A program made the translations under genes and the position numbers. DNA of 64,000 nucleotides from Planotetraspora phitsanulokensis. GTDB lineage: Bacteria; Actinomycetota; Actinomycetes; Streptosporangiales; Streptosporangiaceae. The notes under the pieces were generated by a model. That model was given only the letters and a program-made list of their open reading frames with translations. It was not told the origin of the DNA and made no database searches. The DNA lies in the NCBI RefSeq assembly GCF_016863295.1, contig NZ_BOOP01000008.1, positions 1 through 64,000 of the forward strand, written 5' to 3'. Shown in pieces: positions 18,574 through 28,500 of this stretch (positions within the stretch are counted from its first letter, which is position 1; each line of letters starts with the position of its first letter).

Positions 18574-18777
18574 TCATTCATCGGGCGGGCCTCCCGTGAC
18601 GCAGACTCCGCAAGGTGTCCAGCCAGCTGCTTCGGCGAGCTCGGCTGTTGCGAACCGGTGAACGTCGTGTTGTTCGTAGCCTTGTACCTCTCCGCTGAGC
18701 CGGCCCGCACGAAGCCCCGAGCAGTCCTCTCTCACGTGATAGCGGTCACCGGCGCCGGTAGCGACGAACTCGATCAT
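18574..18777 (-). CDS. Small putative metal-binding protein
   Basis: A 67-residue protein from ATG 18777, preceded by GAGAGGAG about nine bases upstream. It contains YHVREDCSGL early and WTPCGVCV late, giving a His-x3-Cys plus Cys-x2-Cys set, the arrangement found in small Ada-like or zinc-knuckle domains. No partner gene is evident. It could be a short DNA- or metal-binding protein; the function is unknown. The strong ribosome-binding site supports it being real. Confidence 0.5.
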   Translation of the reverse strand: MIEFVATGAGDRYHVREDCSGLRAGRLSGEVQGYEQHDVHRFATAELAEAAGWTPCGVCVTGGPPDE

Positions 18778-19254
18778 GGCCGCTACTCCTCTCGTTTTCC
18801 AGTTGCCGACACGGTGATGGACTCGCACGCTGGCCGCGCACACTCCAGGATCGCCGACTTCCCGGAATCAGCGGCGCGTTCTCCGCGTAATCTGACGTAC
18901 CTCGAAAGAGGTTCGGGGCATCGGGACTCTTCGTCTGTCCCGGTGGAGATCGCCGCATCATGTCCACTAGGCATCGTCAACGATCCAGCCCTTACCAAGG
19001 CAGGCCAATAACTGCTTGAGGCCAGAAGGCGATTGCTTCCAGTTTGGATGAATCGCCCTCGACCTGGCATAACCAACCGATGGCGTTGCGAACCTGCCTC
19101 ACGATGCCCTGATCAGATCGCTGGACAAAATAGAGGATCTTCCTAACCCTCGATGTCAGGCTCTGGATAAAACACACCAGTGGTGGTGAACCGATCGGCG
19201 AGGACCCAAGCCTGACGACGGCTGTAGTCTCCGTGGACCTATGGACGGCCATGG
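18778..19254. other. Intergenic region
   Basis: 477 bases with no supported gene on either strand. Frames present here have no homology I recognise and no ribosome-binding sites. GC is lower than in the flanking helicase genes. Confidence 0.35.
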
Positions 19255-19446
19255 TCAGTGACAAGTGACAGGCCGGCCAGAGTCATGCGATTCATGCACG
19301 ATGCTGCAGACACCATGCTGGCTCACTGACCGAACCCAGTGAGCGCTGAGGTCCGATACCGAGCGATCAAGATCCAAGGCATGCCCCGATACCTCTTCGC
19401 TGCCATTGGTATAGACATTCTGCACAGTGATGTCATACTCGATCAT
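19255..19446 (-). CDS. Short hypothetical protein
   Basis: A possible 63-residue cytosolic protein beginning MIEYDITVQNVYTNGSEE, with AGGAC close to the ATG at 19446. The sequence is hydrophilic with alternating polar and aliphatic residues (a possible beta strand pair, then a helix DLSAHWVRSVSQHG). It is divergent from the Pycsar effector, whose start lies only about 36 bases away. No family recognised; it may be an overlooked small regulator or simply non-functional. Confidence 0.4.
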   Translation of the reverse strand: MIEYDITVQNVYTNGSEEVSGHALDLDRSVSDLSAHWVRSVSQHGVCSIVHESHDSGRPVTCH

Positions 19447-19481
19447 GTCCTGAACTTCCCGATGTTGCTGGCGAGACGGCT

Positions 19482-19994
19482 TTGAGTATGTGGCTGGAGC
19501 GAAAGAAAGTCCCAGAACCCGACAGCGCTGACGCCCACTTCGCAATTTCGCAATTCAGTGCATGGATAATGAACGCCGACACAAAAGCAGGCGTACTCGC
19601 AGCCGCACTCGCCATATTGATCAACGGGCTTCTCGGTCAAAAGATTGCCATAACCGCGCTGTTGCCACCAAGGAATGTGGCGGCATGGCTGCCGTTAACT
19701 GCATTGACAGGTTCGGCGATCTGCATCATTGCTGCGAGCATGCATCTTATTTTGGCGGTGCGACCAAAGATCAGGCAGGATGAGTTCAGTCGCTATTCAT
19801 GGCCTTCTGTATCTAAATCCACTATATCGCAACTCGTGTCGCGTGGGACTGATACAGATCGGGAGGAAGCGTGGAAAACAGCACATACACTAGCGTCGAT
19901 TGCCGAGATTAAGTTTCGTCGACTCAGAGTGGCATTCATATGGTGGCTAATTGCCGCGCTGCTACTACTGCTGGGTATCGCCAGCCTCCCCTGA
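19482..19994 (+). CDS. Pycsar effector, two-helix membrane protein (PycTM-like)
   Basis: A 170-residue protein (TTG 19482; ATG 19488 is an alternative start). It has the Pycsar effector layout: an N-terminal helix with HFAISQFSAWIMNADTKAGV, a first membrane segment (AGVLAAALAILINGLL), a second (AAWLPLTALTGSAICIIAAS), a soluble helical region, and a C-terminal hydrophobic segment (FIWWLIAALLLLLGIASL). The N-ADTKAGV box is the family hallmark. In Pycsar, cUMP or cCMP made by the partner cyclase makes the effector disrupt the inner membrane, killing the infected cell. The cyclase follows 91 bases downstream on the same strand. GC near 52 percent differs sharply from neighbouring operons, suggesting separate acquisition. 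Confidence 0.8.
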   Translation: MSMWLERKKVPEPDSADAHFAISQFSAWIMNADTKAGVLAAALAILINGLLGQKIAITALLPPRNVAAWLPLTALTGSAICIIAASMHLILAVRPKIRQDEFSRYSWPSVSKSTISQLVSRGTDTDREEAWKTAHTLASIAEIKFRRLRVAFIWWLIAALLLLLGIASLP

Positions 19995-20085
19995 TAAATA
20001 GTAGGGCAATCCCCTTGACGAGAGGCCGCGCATTTGGGTATCTCATGATAGGTCAACAGTGCCGCGTCGGGGGGATTGCAAGCAA

Positions 20086-21141
20086 ATGTACGATTTTGGA
20101 GATGAGTATCAGATGGCGGAGGACGCGAGCGCTGTCGTCATATTTGTGGATGTTAGAGGTTTCACCAAGTGGGCAGAGGCGAATGAGGTCTTCATAAACC
20201 TCGATAACTTCATCGGCGGATTCCTCGGGATATTGAGACGCCGGTTCGCCGAAGAGTCGTATCACTTAAAGCCATTGGGTGACGGTGCTCTATTGCTTCG
20301 AGAGCTCCCGGTAGCTCAGAGCAATCGAGAGATGACCGCCCTCTTGGCGAGGATCCTTCTGACAATAGCTCGCGTGGAAAAAGAATTCAACAGACACTGT
20401 ACCGACTTTGCCAATCGTGTTGGACATTCCTCTGAATTGCGGCTTGGCTGGGGCATCGTGAGAGGAAAGGTTCTGCGCGTGGGCGATGATTGGGCGGGGC
20501 ATAATCTAAACAAGTGCTCGCGCCTTTGCGGCGAGGCCAGGCCCTTCGGGATAGTCATTGATCGCGATGACTTCCCTGAACTTCCGCGAGATGCGCGCGG
20601 TTTAGTTGAACAGGTGAGGAAGCTTCGGGGAATCGGAGATACTCCGGTCTGGGTTACCGCCGAAATAGCCTCGCAATTCGTGCCGCGGGAGAGGCTTCGA
20701 GAGACCCCCGAAGTTCATATCGCGGGGACTTGTTTTACGGAAGACAAAGATCAAAAAATTAGGCTGCTATTGGCTAGGCGATCCTTGGATCGTGAGCTAT
20801 TCCCAGGGAAGCTCGAAGGCTGCGGCGGACAGCTACGCTATTCCGAAACGTTCGCTGACGGCCTCAAGCGGCATTTTAGATCGGAAATGAACATAGATGT
20901 GGAGGTACTCGAAGATCTTCATTGTCTATATGAGATCAGAGAACCGGGTTCACCCATAATACCTGGGATTCGGTTTCTGTGTAAGAAAGTCGGAGATAAC
21001 TCTCCTTACTCATCGAATCACTCCTCGCTGATCTGGGTGCAGGAGAGTGAATTTAGAACCATGCCTTCGCAGAGTTTCGTGGGCAATCTCAAGCAAGAAC
21101 TTATCGATCTACTCGATCGCTACCGACGAAGTGCGCATTGA
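20086..21141 (+). CDS. Pycsar-type class III nucleotide cyclase fused to a nudix-like domain
   Basis: A 352-residue protein from ATG 20086 (GGGGGAT upstream; ATG 20113 with GGAGATGAG is also possible). The cyclase domain shows VVIFVDVRGFTKWAEANE (first metal Asp) and LKPLGDGALLL (second, GDG), then LRLGWGIVRGKVLRVGDDWAGHNLNKCSRLC, the usual pattern of class III cyclases. Residues about 220-345 resemble a nudix hydrolase: LFPGKLEGCGGQ, then ETFADGLKRHFRSEMNI, matching G-x5-E-x7-R but with His and Ser where the REUxEE box needs Glu. The nudix part is therefore probably binding-only or weakly active. It follows the two-helix effector; together they form a cyclic pyrimidine signalling defence pair. 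The fused domain might bind or degrade a nucleotide signal. Confidence 0.75.
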   Translation: MYDFGDEYQMAEDASAVVIFVDVRGFTKWAEANEVFINLDNFIGGFLGILRRRFAEESYHLKPLGDGALLLRELPVAQSNREMTALLARILLTIARVEKEFNRHCTDFANRVGHSSELRLGWGIVRGKVLRVGDDWAGHNLNKCSRLCGEARPFGIVIDRDDFPELPRDARGLVEQVRKLRGIGDTPVWVTAEIASQFVPRERLRETPEVHIAGTCFTEDKDQKIRLLLARRSLDRELFPGKLEGCGGQLRYSETFADGLKRHFRSEMNIDVEVLEDLHCLYEIREPGSPIIPGIRFLCKKVGDNSPYSSNHSSLIWVQESEFRTMPSQSFVGNLKQELIDLLDRYRRSAH

Positions 21142-21313
21142 GTCGAACGTTGACCGTGCCTCGTCACACCGCTAAGAAGTCCAAACAGCGTTGGAGTTTG
21201 GCCAGTCGGCCTGAAGGTCGGTAAGCGCCATGTGTGAACTGATACGGATCGCCCGAGTGCTGACCCTGCATGCCGGGATTCCCGGCATGGCTACTCACCC
21301 CGTCGCCGCAGCG

Positions 21314-21538
21314 CTATACGAGTGGTATCGCAAGCTCGGCCCGTACGCCCCCCAAGGTTTCTGCGTCCAGAGTGCGGGACTCTTCCGGCGTCAGCCACTG
21401 GAACTCTGCCACTAGTTCGCCGACCTCGCCGGCGAGGGCCATCGCCAGGTTCTTGGGCGTATGGAACTGTTCCCAGTCACGGGCACGTGCGAAGCCTTGC
21501 AGCCGCATGGCTAGCTGATCCAGCTCGGTCGTCATCTT
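21314..21538 (-). pseudogene. Truncated mazG-like paralogue
   Basis: From the ATG at 21538 the protein reads MTTELDQLAMRLQGFARARD and on to EVGELVAEFQWLTPEES. It closely follows the intact MazG protein at 17835-18191 through RAELA, then ends in unrelated AIPLV. The ExxE half of the active site is kept and the ExxD half is missing, so it should be inactive. The upstream bases also match those before the intact copy. The two copies flank the Pycsar genes and lie on the same strand. Confidence 0.8.
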
Positions 21539-21900
21539 CGCAACCATAGCTTTGAGGGCTTGATGGAAATCCGGTATATCTGCGCCTGTTGAGCGACGAC
21601 CCGGGAAGCGCTCGATCGTGCACAGGAGGCTCTGGACATGTTTGTCACGGCTGCCGCATCCCGGCTCCGCTGTGCGTGAAGAGACGGTCCAGTCATGGCC
21701 GGCGGCTGTGTTGGCCAACGCTACGGCGAATGGCAAGTCAGCGACGGCCGCTACTGCCGGAGGGCTCCATGACCCCACTCGCCACCACGACAGACCAGCT
21801 GGCCGAAGCCTTGGCGCCGACCGCCCCGGCCTCGTCATAGTGACAACACTCGCCGACCCCACATGATCGGCTGGAGTTACACCACTCAGTGGGACGCGAC
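21539..21900. other. Intergenic region
   Basis: 362 bases without a convincing gene. A plus-strand frame at about 21694-21771 encodes a 25-residue Cys/Trp-containing peptide (MAGGCVGQRYGEWQVSDGRY...), and another (MTPLATTTDQLAEALAP) follows it, but neither has a defined family or full length. They may be fragments of small actinobacterial regulators. Confidence 0.3.
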
Positions 21901-24900
21901 CTACCGAGAGCTCTGCTGCCTTGGTGTGTACGGCTGAGCAGGATGGGCGAGGTTGTATTGATACACCACGTGCTCAGGGATCGCCTTGCCAGGTCCGAAC
22001 TCGTACCGTTGCTTGCGTGCCCACTGCACAACATCCTTGTACTGAGGACCGCCGGATCGGAAGGAGCCATCTGCGGCGTCCGTGGCCGACGCCCTCCATC
22101 CCGCTAAAGTCGCTGCTTCCTCGATGAGCTGTACCCGCCTCCGTGTCCTGCCCGGGAGGCCTAGCTCGCTCAGGACGTTGTCGATGAGGTCGTCGTACGT
22201 CAAGGCGCGTCCGTCTCCCCAAAGCCAGCGGATCACCGCCATGAGCTCATCTGACTCATATGCGGTGATCGGCCGGCTACCCGATCGGAGGAAAAGTGGG
22301 CGCTCAGGCTTCTTCGTGGGGCTGGCCTTCGCTGTTGGCAATTCCCGCCGTGCGTCTCCTTGGGGAGAGCTGCGAATTCCTCGCCCCGAGATCATCCGTG
22401 CCGCGCCATCATGATCTTGAATCGAGTGCGTCATGCGAAAGACGTTGGAGCCCCAGGCGAACTGGAGATCGGCCATCGATACATCAACGCGTCCAGCGGT
22501 CCGGGAAACCACGTCCCCGGGAGCTTCGACCATGAGCGTTGCTTCGTCAGAAGCCAGACTTGCCCGAACACCGCGTCGTGCAAGCGCGTCAGCAAGACTC
22601 CTGAGGTAAGAACGAGCCCTGTCATCCGAGGTACGCCTGCCATGTGTTCCAGTGTTGGACGGCAGGTCTGTGGAGCCACCGTCACGCTGCTGTGCTGCTC
22701 GCACGATGTCCTTGACACGGTGTATGGCCCATGTGGATGCGTGTGCAGAAAGCTTTAATTCACTGGTTATGTCCCTGACGAGATCGTTCTCCGACCGTCT
22801 CCGTCCGTCGCTTTTGATCCACAGGGCTAAAGCAATGAGTTCGTTATCGGTGTAAGTGGCGATCGCGCGACCCAGGGGGATGGGGCAGACGCCCCGGGAG
22901 TCCTTTTTATGATTTCCGGATGAATGAGAAACGGCCGCCGTGCCGTTCGTCGCATAATGACCTGACTCAGAGGAGTTGTCGTTACTTCTCCTGAATGCCC
23001 CGCCTTCAGGGTCTTTGATCGTATGCGTGTCACCGCCGTCCCAGGCGGACATGCTGCTGTTGATCGAGGCTTCTATCCACCCATCAGTGCTTATGGCGAT
23101 TCGCGGCGGTTCGGGAGTAGACGCTTGTCTTTCGTGCACGCGCAGGCCGAGTGTAGGATCCGCGCGAGTGGTCTGTGCGGATTCATTGGGGGTCGCTTGC
23201 CCAGTGTTCCGGGACAGTGAGTTTGCGCCACTGTCTGGAGCCGTCTTTTGGGTAGCTCTATCGTCTTGTGCGGTAGCGCGTGATGCCGCAGCGTCAGTCC
23301 TTGTAGCTTCCTTTGGAAGGAGTCGTTCGGATTCGCTGCGAAGAGAGATGAGGCTTTCCTCGCTGATCTTCTTGGCTGCGCCGTAGTGGTCTGCAACGGG
23401 GTGCGAGTCCCGTGAGATACGAACGCCCCACACGTATCTGGCGCTGCTGGTCAATACTCTTACCTGACCAGCTGTGCGCTCGACGACGGCTGCCGGTCCA
23501 TTGACAGCCAGAACCAGGTTCTCGGGTTCCAGAGCTACATCGATGCCCAGTTGACTGAGTGCGCCGGCCAGTTCGACCAGGCGAGCGAGGGCTTCACTGT
23601 CTGTATGCACGTGTCGGGAAGTGGCACTGCCGGCAGGGGTCGTGGGCGTAGAAGATCGATGGACCCCACGAGGCTGGACAGGGTTAGACCCACGGCCTGA
23701 TCGAGCTATCGCATAGGCGGCTCCTTCGGTGTCCTTGATGGGATGAGTGGAACGGAATCGACCTGCGCCCCATACGAAGCGGCCGTTCGCGACCGAAGCC
23801 TCGATCCGACCTGCGGTCGCAATGATGGCCTTAGAGGGTTTGCTGACTGTCAAGGCCGGTTCGTCAATGCTGGACGTTAAGGATGTTGAAACGCCGCGCC
23901 TAGTGAGAGCAGCCGCCAGCGCCTGTAGATACGAGCGAGCTTCCTGCTGTCGGCCACTCCCTCGGACGAGCTTGCCGTCGGTGGTAGTCGGGATAGAGGA
24001 ATTGGTCCGCGCGACTCTTGCCTTGGATGCGACCATCTTCTTTCTCGCCGTAGGCTTGCCTAGGGGTTTCACCTTTGGCGTTGCCTCAGGTTGCGGCGTC
24101 CTCCGGGCAGCTTGCCGACCAGCAATCTGGCGGAGTTGAGTCAAGGCCTTTCCCTCGAGCTGACGGATCCGCTCTCTCGTGACGCCGACGCGATTGCCGA
24201 TCTGCTCCAAGGTCCACTCTTCACCGTCGAGCAGCCCGAAGCGGAGAGCCAAGACCTCAATTGATCTTTTCTCTGGAAGCAGCTTGAGTAGCCGATAAAG
24301 CTCACGCGCGTCCATCTCCCTGTGCACCTGGTCCTCGAAGGGGGGAAGATGGTCGGTCGGCGCAAGAAAATCACCAAGCGATGCATCCTCTCCCACAATT
24401 ACGTCGAGGGAAGCGGTCACCTTACTGAGCTTCAGCGCCTCCATCACCTTCGACGGGGACAGGTCCAAAACGAGCGCTATCTCTGCAGGGCCAGAGGGAA
24501 GTCCGCGCTCGAAAAGCGACCGTTGCGCCTGCCTCACGCTGTTGCAGGTTTCGTGCATATGCACAGGAATTCTGATCAGTGAACCGAAATCTGCGATGCT
24601 TCTGGATAGGGACTGCCTCACCCACCATGTGGCATAGGTGGAGAACTTGTAACCCTTCGACGCGTCGAACTTTCGGACTGCACGCATGATCCCCAGAACC
24701 CCGTACTGAACGAGGTCCTCATATTCCATCCCTTCGGGGAGCGGCAGCTTGGTAGCTATGCTGTGAACCAAGCCGAGATTGTGAACAACCATGCACTCCC
24801 AGGCCATTTTGGATGGCGATCCAGGTTCCAGCGTGTTCGGAAAGTCCTCCGGCAGATCCACATCGAGTGCTCGCCCGTCCCTGATCAGATGAGCAAGTCC

Positions 24901-25389
24901 CAATTCTTCTTCCGCGGTTAAGATCCGCTTCCACGGCCGATCCGTGTACCGATCATCCTCGATCACTCTGACGGCGGCGGCGACGGCGTCGGAGAGCTCA
25001 ACTGAGGTGACGGTCCGAGCTTTGCCCTCAAGACGATCAGTTGCCTTCGGGGCACCCTCCTGCCTGGCGGTCGCCGCCCGCGTACCCGCGGTGGTCGGCC
25101 GATGGTTGGCCACCCGGGCGTTGCCGGCACTCGGCTCATGCCGCCGCTCCGATTCAAGTCCGCCAGGTATCGCCAATCCGAACGAAGGAGCGAATTCCAG
25201 AAGTAGCCTGGCCTCGGGCTCGCTCAGTTGGGCCGCGTCAATGACCCGCTTCCACCCGGCCTCGCTCATTACCGCACCGTGTGCGAATCGCAGTGCAAGA
25301 CGCAAAGCGCCGTCGACGCGCATGTTGCCGGTGCTGCGCAGGGGTGCAACAGAGTCAGCGTCGGTCGCATCAAAGGACGGGATGAACAT
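21901..25389 (-). CDS. Sigma-70 factor fused to repeated domains and an Lsr2-like C-terminus
   Basis: A 1162-residue protein from ATG 25389. Residues about 165-275 are a near-consensus group 1/2 sigma region 2 (EYEDLVQYGVLGIMRAVRKF, GYKFSTYATWWVRQSLSRSI, IRIPVHMHE), then region 3 and region 4 (WTLEQIGNRVGVTRERIRQL, about 390-410). A long tail follows. Module A (L..LA.AL.RRGV, TAGR, F.WG...THPI.D..GAA) occurs about four times, one copy partial. Module B (ITAYESDELMAVIRWLWGDG; IATYTDNELIALALWIKSDG) occurs twice. The last 40 residues (VVQWARKQRYEFGPGKAIPE) resemble the Lsr2 DNA-binding domain, with GPGKAIP replacing the RGRIP minor-groove hook. It is divergent from the first drm operon and could control it. 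I know no sigma factor of this layout. Confidence 0.8.
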   Translation of the reverse strand: MFIPSFDATDADSVAPLRSTGNMRVDGALRLALRFAHGAVMSEAGWKRVIDAAQLSEPEARLLLEFAPSFGLAIPGGLESERRHEPSAGNARVANHRPTTAGTRAATARQEGAPKATDRLEGKARTVTSVELSDAVAAAVRVIEDDRYTDRPWKRILTAEEELGLAHLIRDGRALDVDLPEDFPNTLEPGSPSKMAWECMVVHNLGLVHSIATKLPLPEGMEYEDLVQYGVLGIMRAVRKFDASKGYKFSTYATWWVRQSLSRSIADFGSLIRIPVHMHETCNSVRQAQRSLFERGLPSGPAEIALVLDLSPSKVMEALKLSKVTASLDVIVGEDASLGDFLAPTDHLPPFEDQVHREMDARELYRLLKLLPEKRSIEVLALRFGLLDGEEWTLEQIGNRVGVTRERIRQLEGKALTQLRQIAGRQAARRTPQPEATPKVKPLGKPTARKKMVASKARVARTNSSIPTTTDGKLVRGSGRQQEARSYLQALAAALTRRGVSTSLTSSIDEPALTVSKPSKAIIATAGRIEASVANGRFVWGAGRFRSTHPIKDTEGAAYAIARSGRGSNPVQPRGVHRSSTPTTPAGSATSRHVHTDSEALARLVELAGALSQLGIDVALEPENLVLAVNGPAAVVERTAGQVRVLTSSARYVWGVRISRDSHPVADHYGAAKKISEESLISLRSESERLLPKEATRTDAAASRATAQDDRATQKTAPDSGANSLSRNTGQATPNESAQTTRADPTLGLRVHERQASTPEPPRIAISTDGWIEASINSSMSAWDGGDTHTIKDPEGGAFRRSNDNSSESGHYATNGTAAVSHSSGNHKKDSRGVCPIPLGRAIATYTDNELIALALWIKSDGRRRSENDLVRDITSELKLSAHASTWAIHRVKDIVRAAQQRDGGSTDLPSNTGTHGRRTSDDRARSYLRSLADALARRGVRASLASDEATLMVEAPGDVVSRTAGRVDVSMADLQFAWGSNVFRMTHSIQDHDGAARMISGRGIRSSPQGDARRELPTAKASPTKKPERPLFLRSGSRPITAYESDELMAVIRWLWGDGRALTYDDLIDNVLSELGLPGRTRRRVQLIEEAATLAGWRASATDAADGSFRSGGPQYKDVVQWARKQRYEFGPGKAIPEHVVYQYNLAHPAQPYTPRQQSSR

Positions 25390-25453
25390 GGAACGTACTT
25401 TGTCACTCTGCACCGACAGAATCACTAGCCGACATTGCCAAATGTGGAATACG

Positions 25454-25481
25454 TTGCGATCGCTGCCATCTCTGGTATATC
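25454..25481 (+). promoter_or_regulatory. Possible promoter of the first drm operon
   Basis: In the 146-base gap between the sigma-Lsr2-like gene and drmA, TTGCGA (25454-25459) and TATATC (25476-25481) are separated by 16 bases and lie about 55 bases before the chosen ATG. The match to a vegetative promoter is moderate. The neighbouring sigma protein could instead recognise another element here. Confidence 0.3.
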
Positions 25482-25535
25482 TGGCGATTCCGGGCGCGAC
25501 TGCGCCGCCTTCGACCTGGATTGAGCGTGAGAGCA

Positions 25536-28500
25536 ATGACGGTGGGGGCAGCCGGCGACCCGACGGCTCTACGGGCGTCGTTCGTCGATTACCTGAGGCA
25601 GCAACTGGTCGGTCCCGTAGGTGGAGATCGTGAGGTGCTCACCGACCCACCCGACCGGCGCTATCTGATGGGAACGCTCTATCCACGCGAAGCGGCCTTC
25701 CAGGATGTCGCCACTTTGGACGGCGAGTCCCCGGACGAACAGACCGACTCTGACGACGGCGGAGATGAGGGACAGGCCGCGCAGGATCCGGTGTCGGATG
25801 CCGGCGCTTGGCTGCCTTCATCCCTCGGGCTGTCGTTCTTCACCGACGCTACGGACATCAGGATCCGCTGTTGGGGCGGCACTTACAGCATGGCCAGGCT
25901 AAACGATCGGCGTCAGTGGACGCGCGACCCGCTCAGAGTGGAGGAGCACAGGCTCCCGGACGATTCCTTGTCCGTGTTCTCCGGTCGTGGCGAGGTCCGC
26001 GTTCGGCGACGTCCATACGGGCGTGGTCACCTCATCACCGTCGCCTTGGTCAACTCACATGTTTCGTCGAATAACAGTCGGGACTGGGCCCACATGTTGT
26101 TCCAGGTTGGCTTGGAGGTCCGCGCTGAGGACGGGCAGGTTCTCGAGTACCCGAGTGTTCGTCTGAGCAGCCAGGACGAGGAGGAGCAGGAGCTACGTCT
26201 CCAGTACAGGCACGCGAAGACGTACTCGATCGGGCACGGCTGCGCCACAAAGATTGTCTCGGGGGACGAGAGCGGTAGCGTCACCGCGATCGCGACTGAG
26301 GTGATGCCCGAGGAATCCGTGGCTTCAGTACGAGCTTCAGGACCACAAGATCTTGCAGTTCTGTCTCTCGCCAAGCTCTCCGACCCCGCGCTCGGGCCGA
26401 CGGAGTTGGCGGACTCGCTCAGTGACTTCGTGCGGGGTTATCGTTCCTGGTTCGAAGGCCAGGTTGCCGCGGCAGCCGGACTGGAATCCTGGGGGCGAGC
26501 TCCCGCGCAGCGGATTTTGGAACGTATCGACCGGGCGATTCGGCGCATGGAGAGGGGCATCGTTTGCCTCGTCGATGACCAGGAGTCGAAGGCCTTCGAA
26601 GCCTTCCGCTTGGCCAACCGTGCAATGGCTCTCCAGATGCGCAGATCCGAAGCCGACCTCGGTGGTGCAAGGCGCAGGCGGGGTGAAGCGGTGGCGCAGG
26701 TGGCCGAGCCGAATCTTCGCGACTACAGATGGCGTCCGTTTCAGCTCGCCTACTTCCTCATGGTCGTGGAAGGCCTGGTGAGAGAGGACCATCCTGACCG
26801 TGAGGTAGTCGATCTCATCTGGTTTCCGACCGGCGGCGGCAAAACTGAGGCGTACCTGTTCGTGGCTGCTTTCGAGATCATCCTGCGACGGCTCAGCCAT
26901 GGTGAAGCAGGTGGTGGGACCACCGTCATCAGTAGGTACACGCTGAGCCTCCTGACCACTCAGCAGTTCCAGCGGGCGGCCAGCATCATCTGCGCCTTGG
27001 AGTACCTGCGCCGCGGCTTGGATACCGCCTTCTCACCTGCGCTCGGCGAAGAACCGATCACGATAGGTCTGTGGGTCGGTGAGGCTACGACTCCGAACAA
27101 GTACTCGGGCGACTCGGGCGCCGAGGAAGCCCTCCAGCAGCTTCTCGGCATGAGCAAACCCGATGACCGTTTCCTGCTGGAACGCTGCCCATGGTGCGGA
27201 ACCGAAATTGTGCCGCGCAGCAAGTCCCAGAGGAGCGACTACGGCATCAAGGCGACATCGTCATCGTTCAGGTTCCACTGTACGAATGATGGCTGCGCGT
27301 TCTCGGAGGTACTTCCAGTCTCGGTCGTCGACGACCACCTGTACGAGTTCCCGCCAACCTTCTTGCTCGGAACCGTCGACAAGTTTGCCCGCCTTGCCTG
27401 GGAGCGCCGAGCCGGAGCGTTGTTCAGCAGTAATGGACGACGCCGACCCTCGTTGATTATCCAGGACGAGTTGCATCTGCTCTCGGGCCCGCTAGGTACC
27501 ACAGTCGGTCTCTACGAAGCTGCCATATCGGAACTTTGCGCATGGGACGGCATCCGGCCGAAGATCATTGCTTCTACCGCCACCATCCGACGGGCCGGCG
27601 ATCAGGTTCGCGGTCTGTACGGGCGGCCGGTTCAGCTCTTCCCGCCTGCCGGCCTAGACGCGAGGTATTCCTATTTCTCGGAACCTGATCCAACTCGAGC
27701 CGGACGCCTGTATCTCGGGGTCATGGCTCAGGGACACACCAACTCCACCGCCATAGTTCACACCACGGCAGCGATGGCGCAGGCCCCCGTCGAGACCTCC
27801 GACGACCCCCTGTTTCAGGATGCCTACTGGACCCTGGTCGCCTACCACCACAGCCTCCGTGAGCTGGGCCGGACCGTAACACTTGCTCGTGACGACGTCG
27901 GTGCCCGCCTGAAGTACCTGGGCGCGCTCAATGACAAGGTGCGTTCCTGGAGCGAGGAGAAGGTGGAGGAGCTTACTGCCAACTTGTCCCGTGCTGAACA
28001 ACCCCGACTTCTCGAACGCCTGGAGATTTCACATCCGGAGGAAGGGGCGGTCTCGTTCCTGGCCTCGACGAACATGTTGTCCGTGGGCATCGATGTGAGG
28101 CGGCTCTCGTTGATGCTGATGATGGGTCAGCCGAAGACCACCTCCGAATACATCCAGGCCACAAGCCGCGTCGGCCGTCACAGGGTTCCCGGGCTCGTGG
28201 TGACGATGCTCCGTCCCACCAAGCCCAGGGACCGGTCGCACTACGAGGCCTTCGGCGTATACCACCAGTCGCTGTACCGGCACGTCGAGCCGACCAGTGT
28301 CACGCCCTGGTCGCTGGCATCCAGACAACGGGCCCTCCACGGCTGCCTCGTGATCCTGTTCAGGCACGGCCTTGGCCTGTCCGCCGACGACCAGGCTGGG
28401 GAGGTCCTGCATCGCAGCGACGACCTCGAAAGGATCAAGAAGCAACTCCTTGCCCACGTGGGAACCGCAGATCCTCATGAGCTGGCGGCCACCGAGCGCG

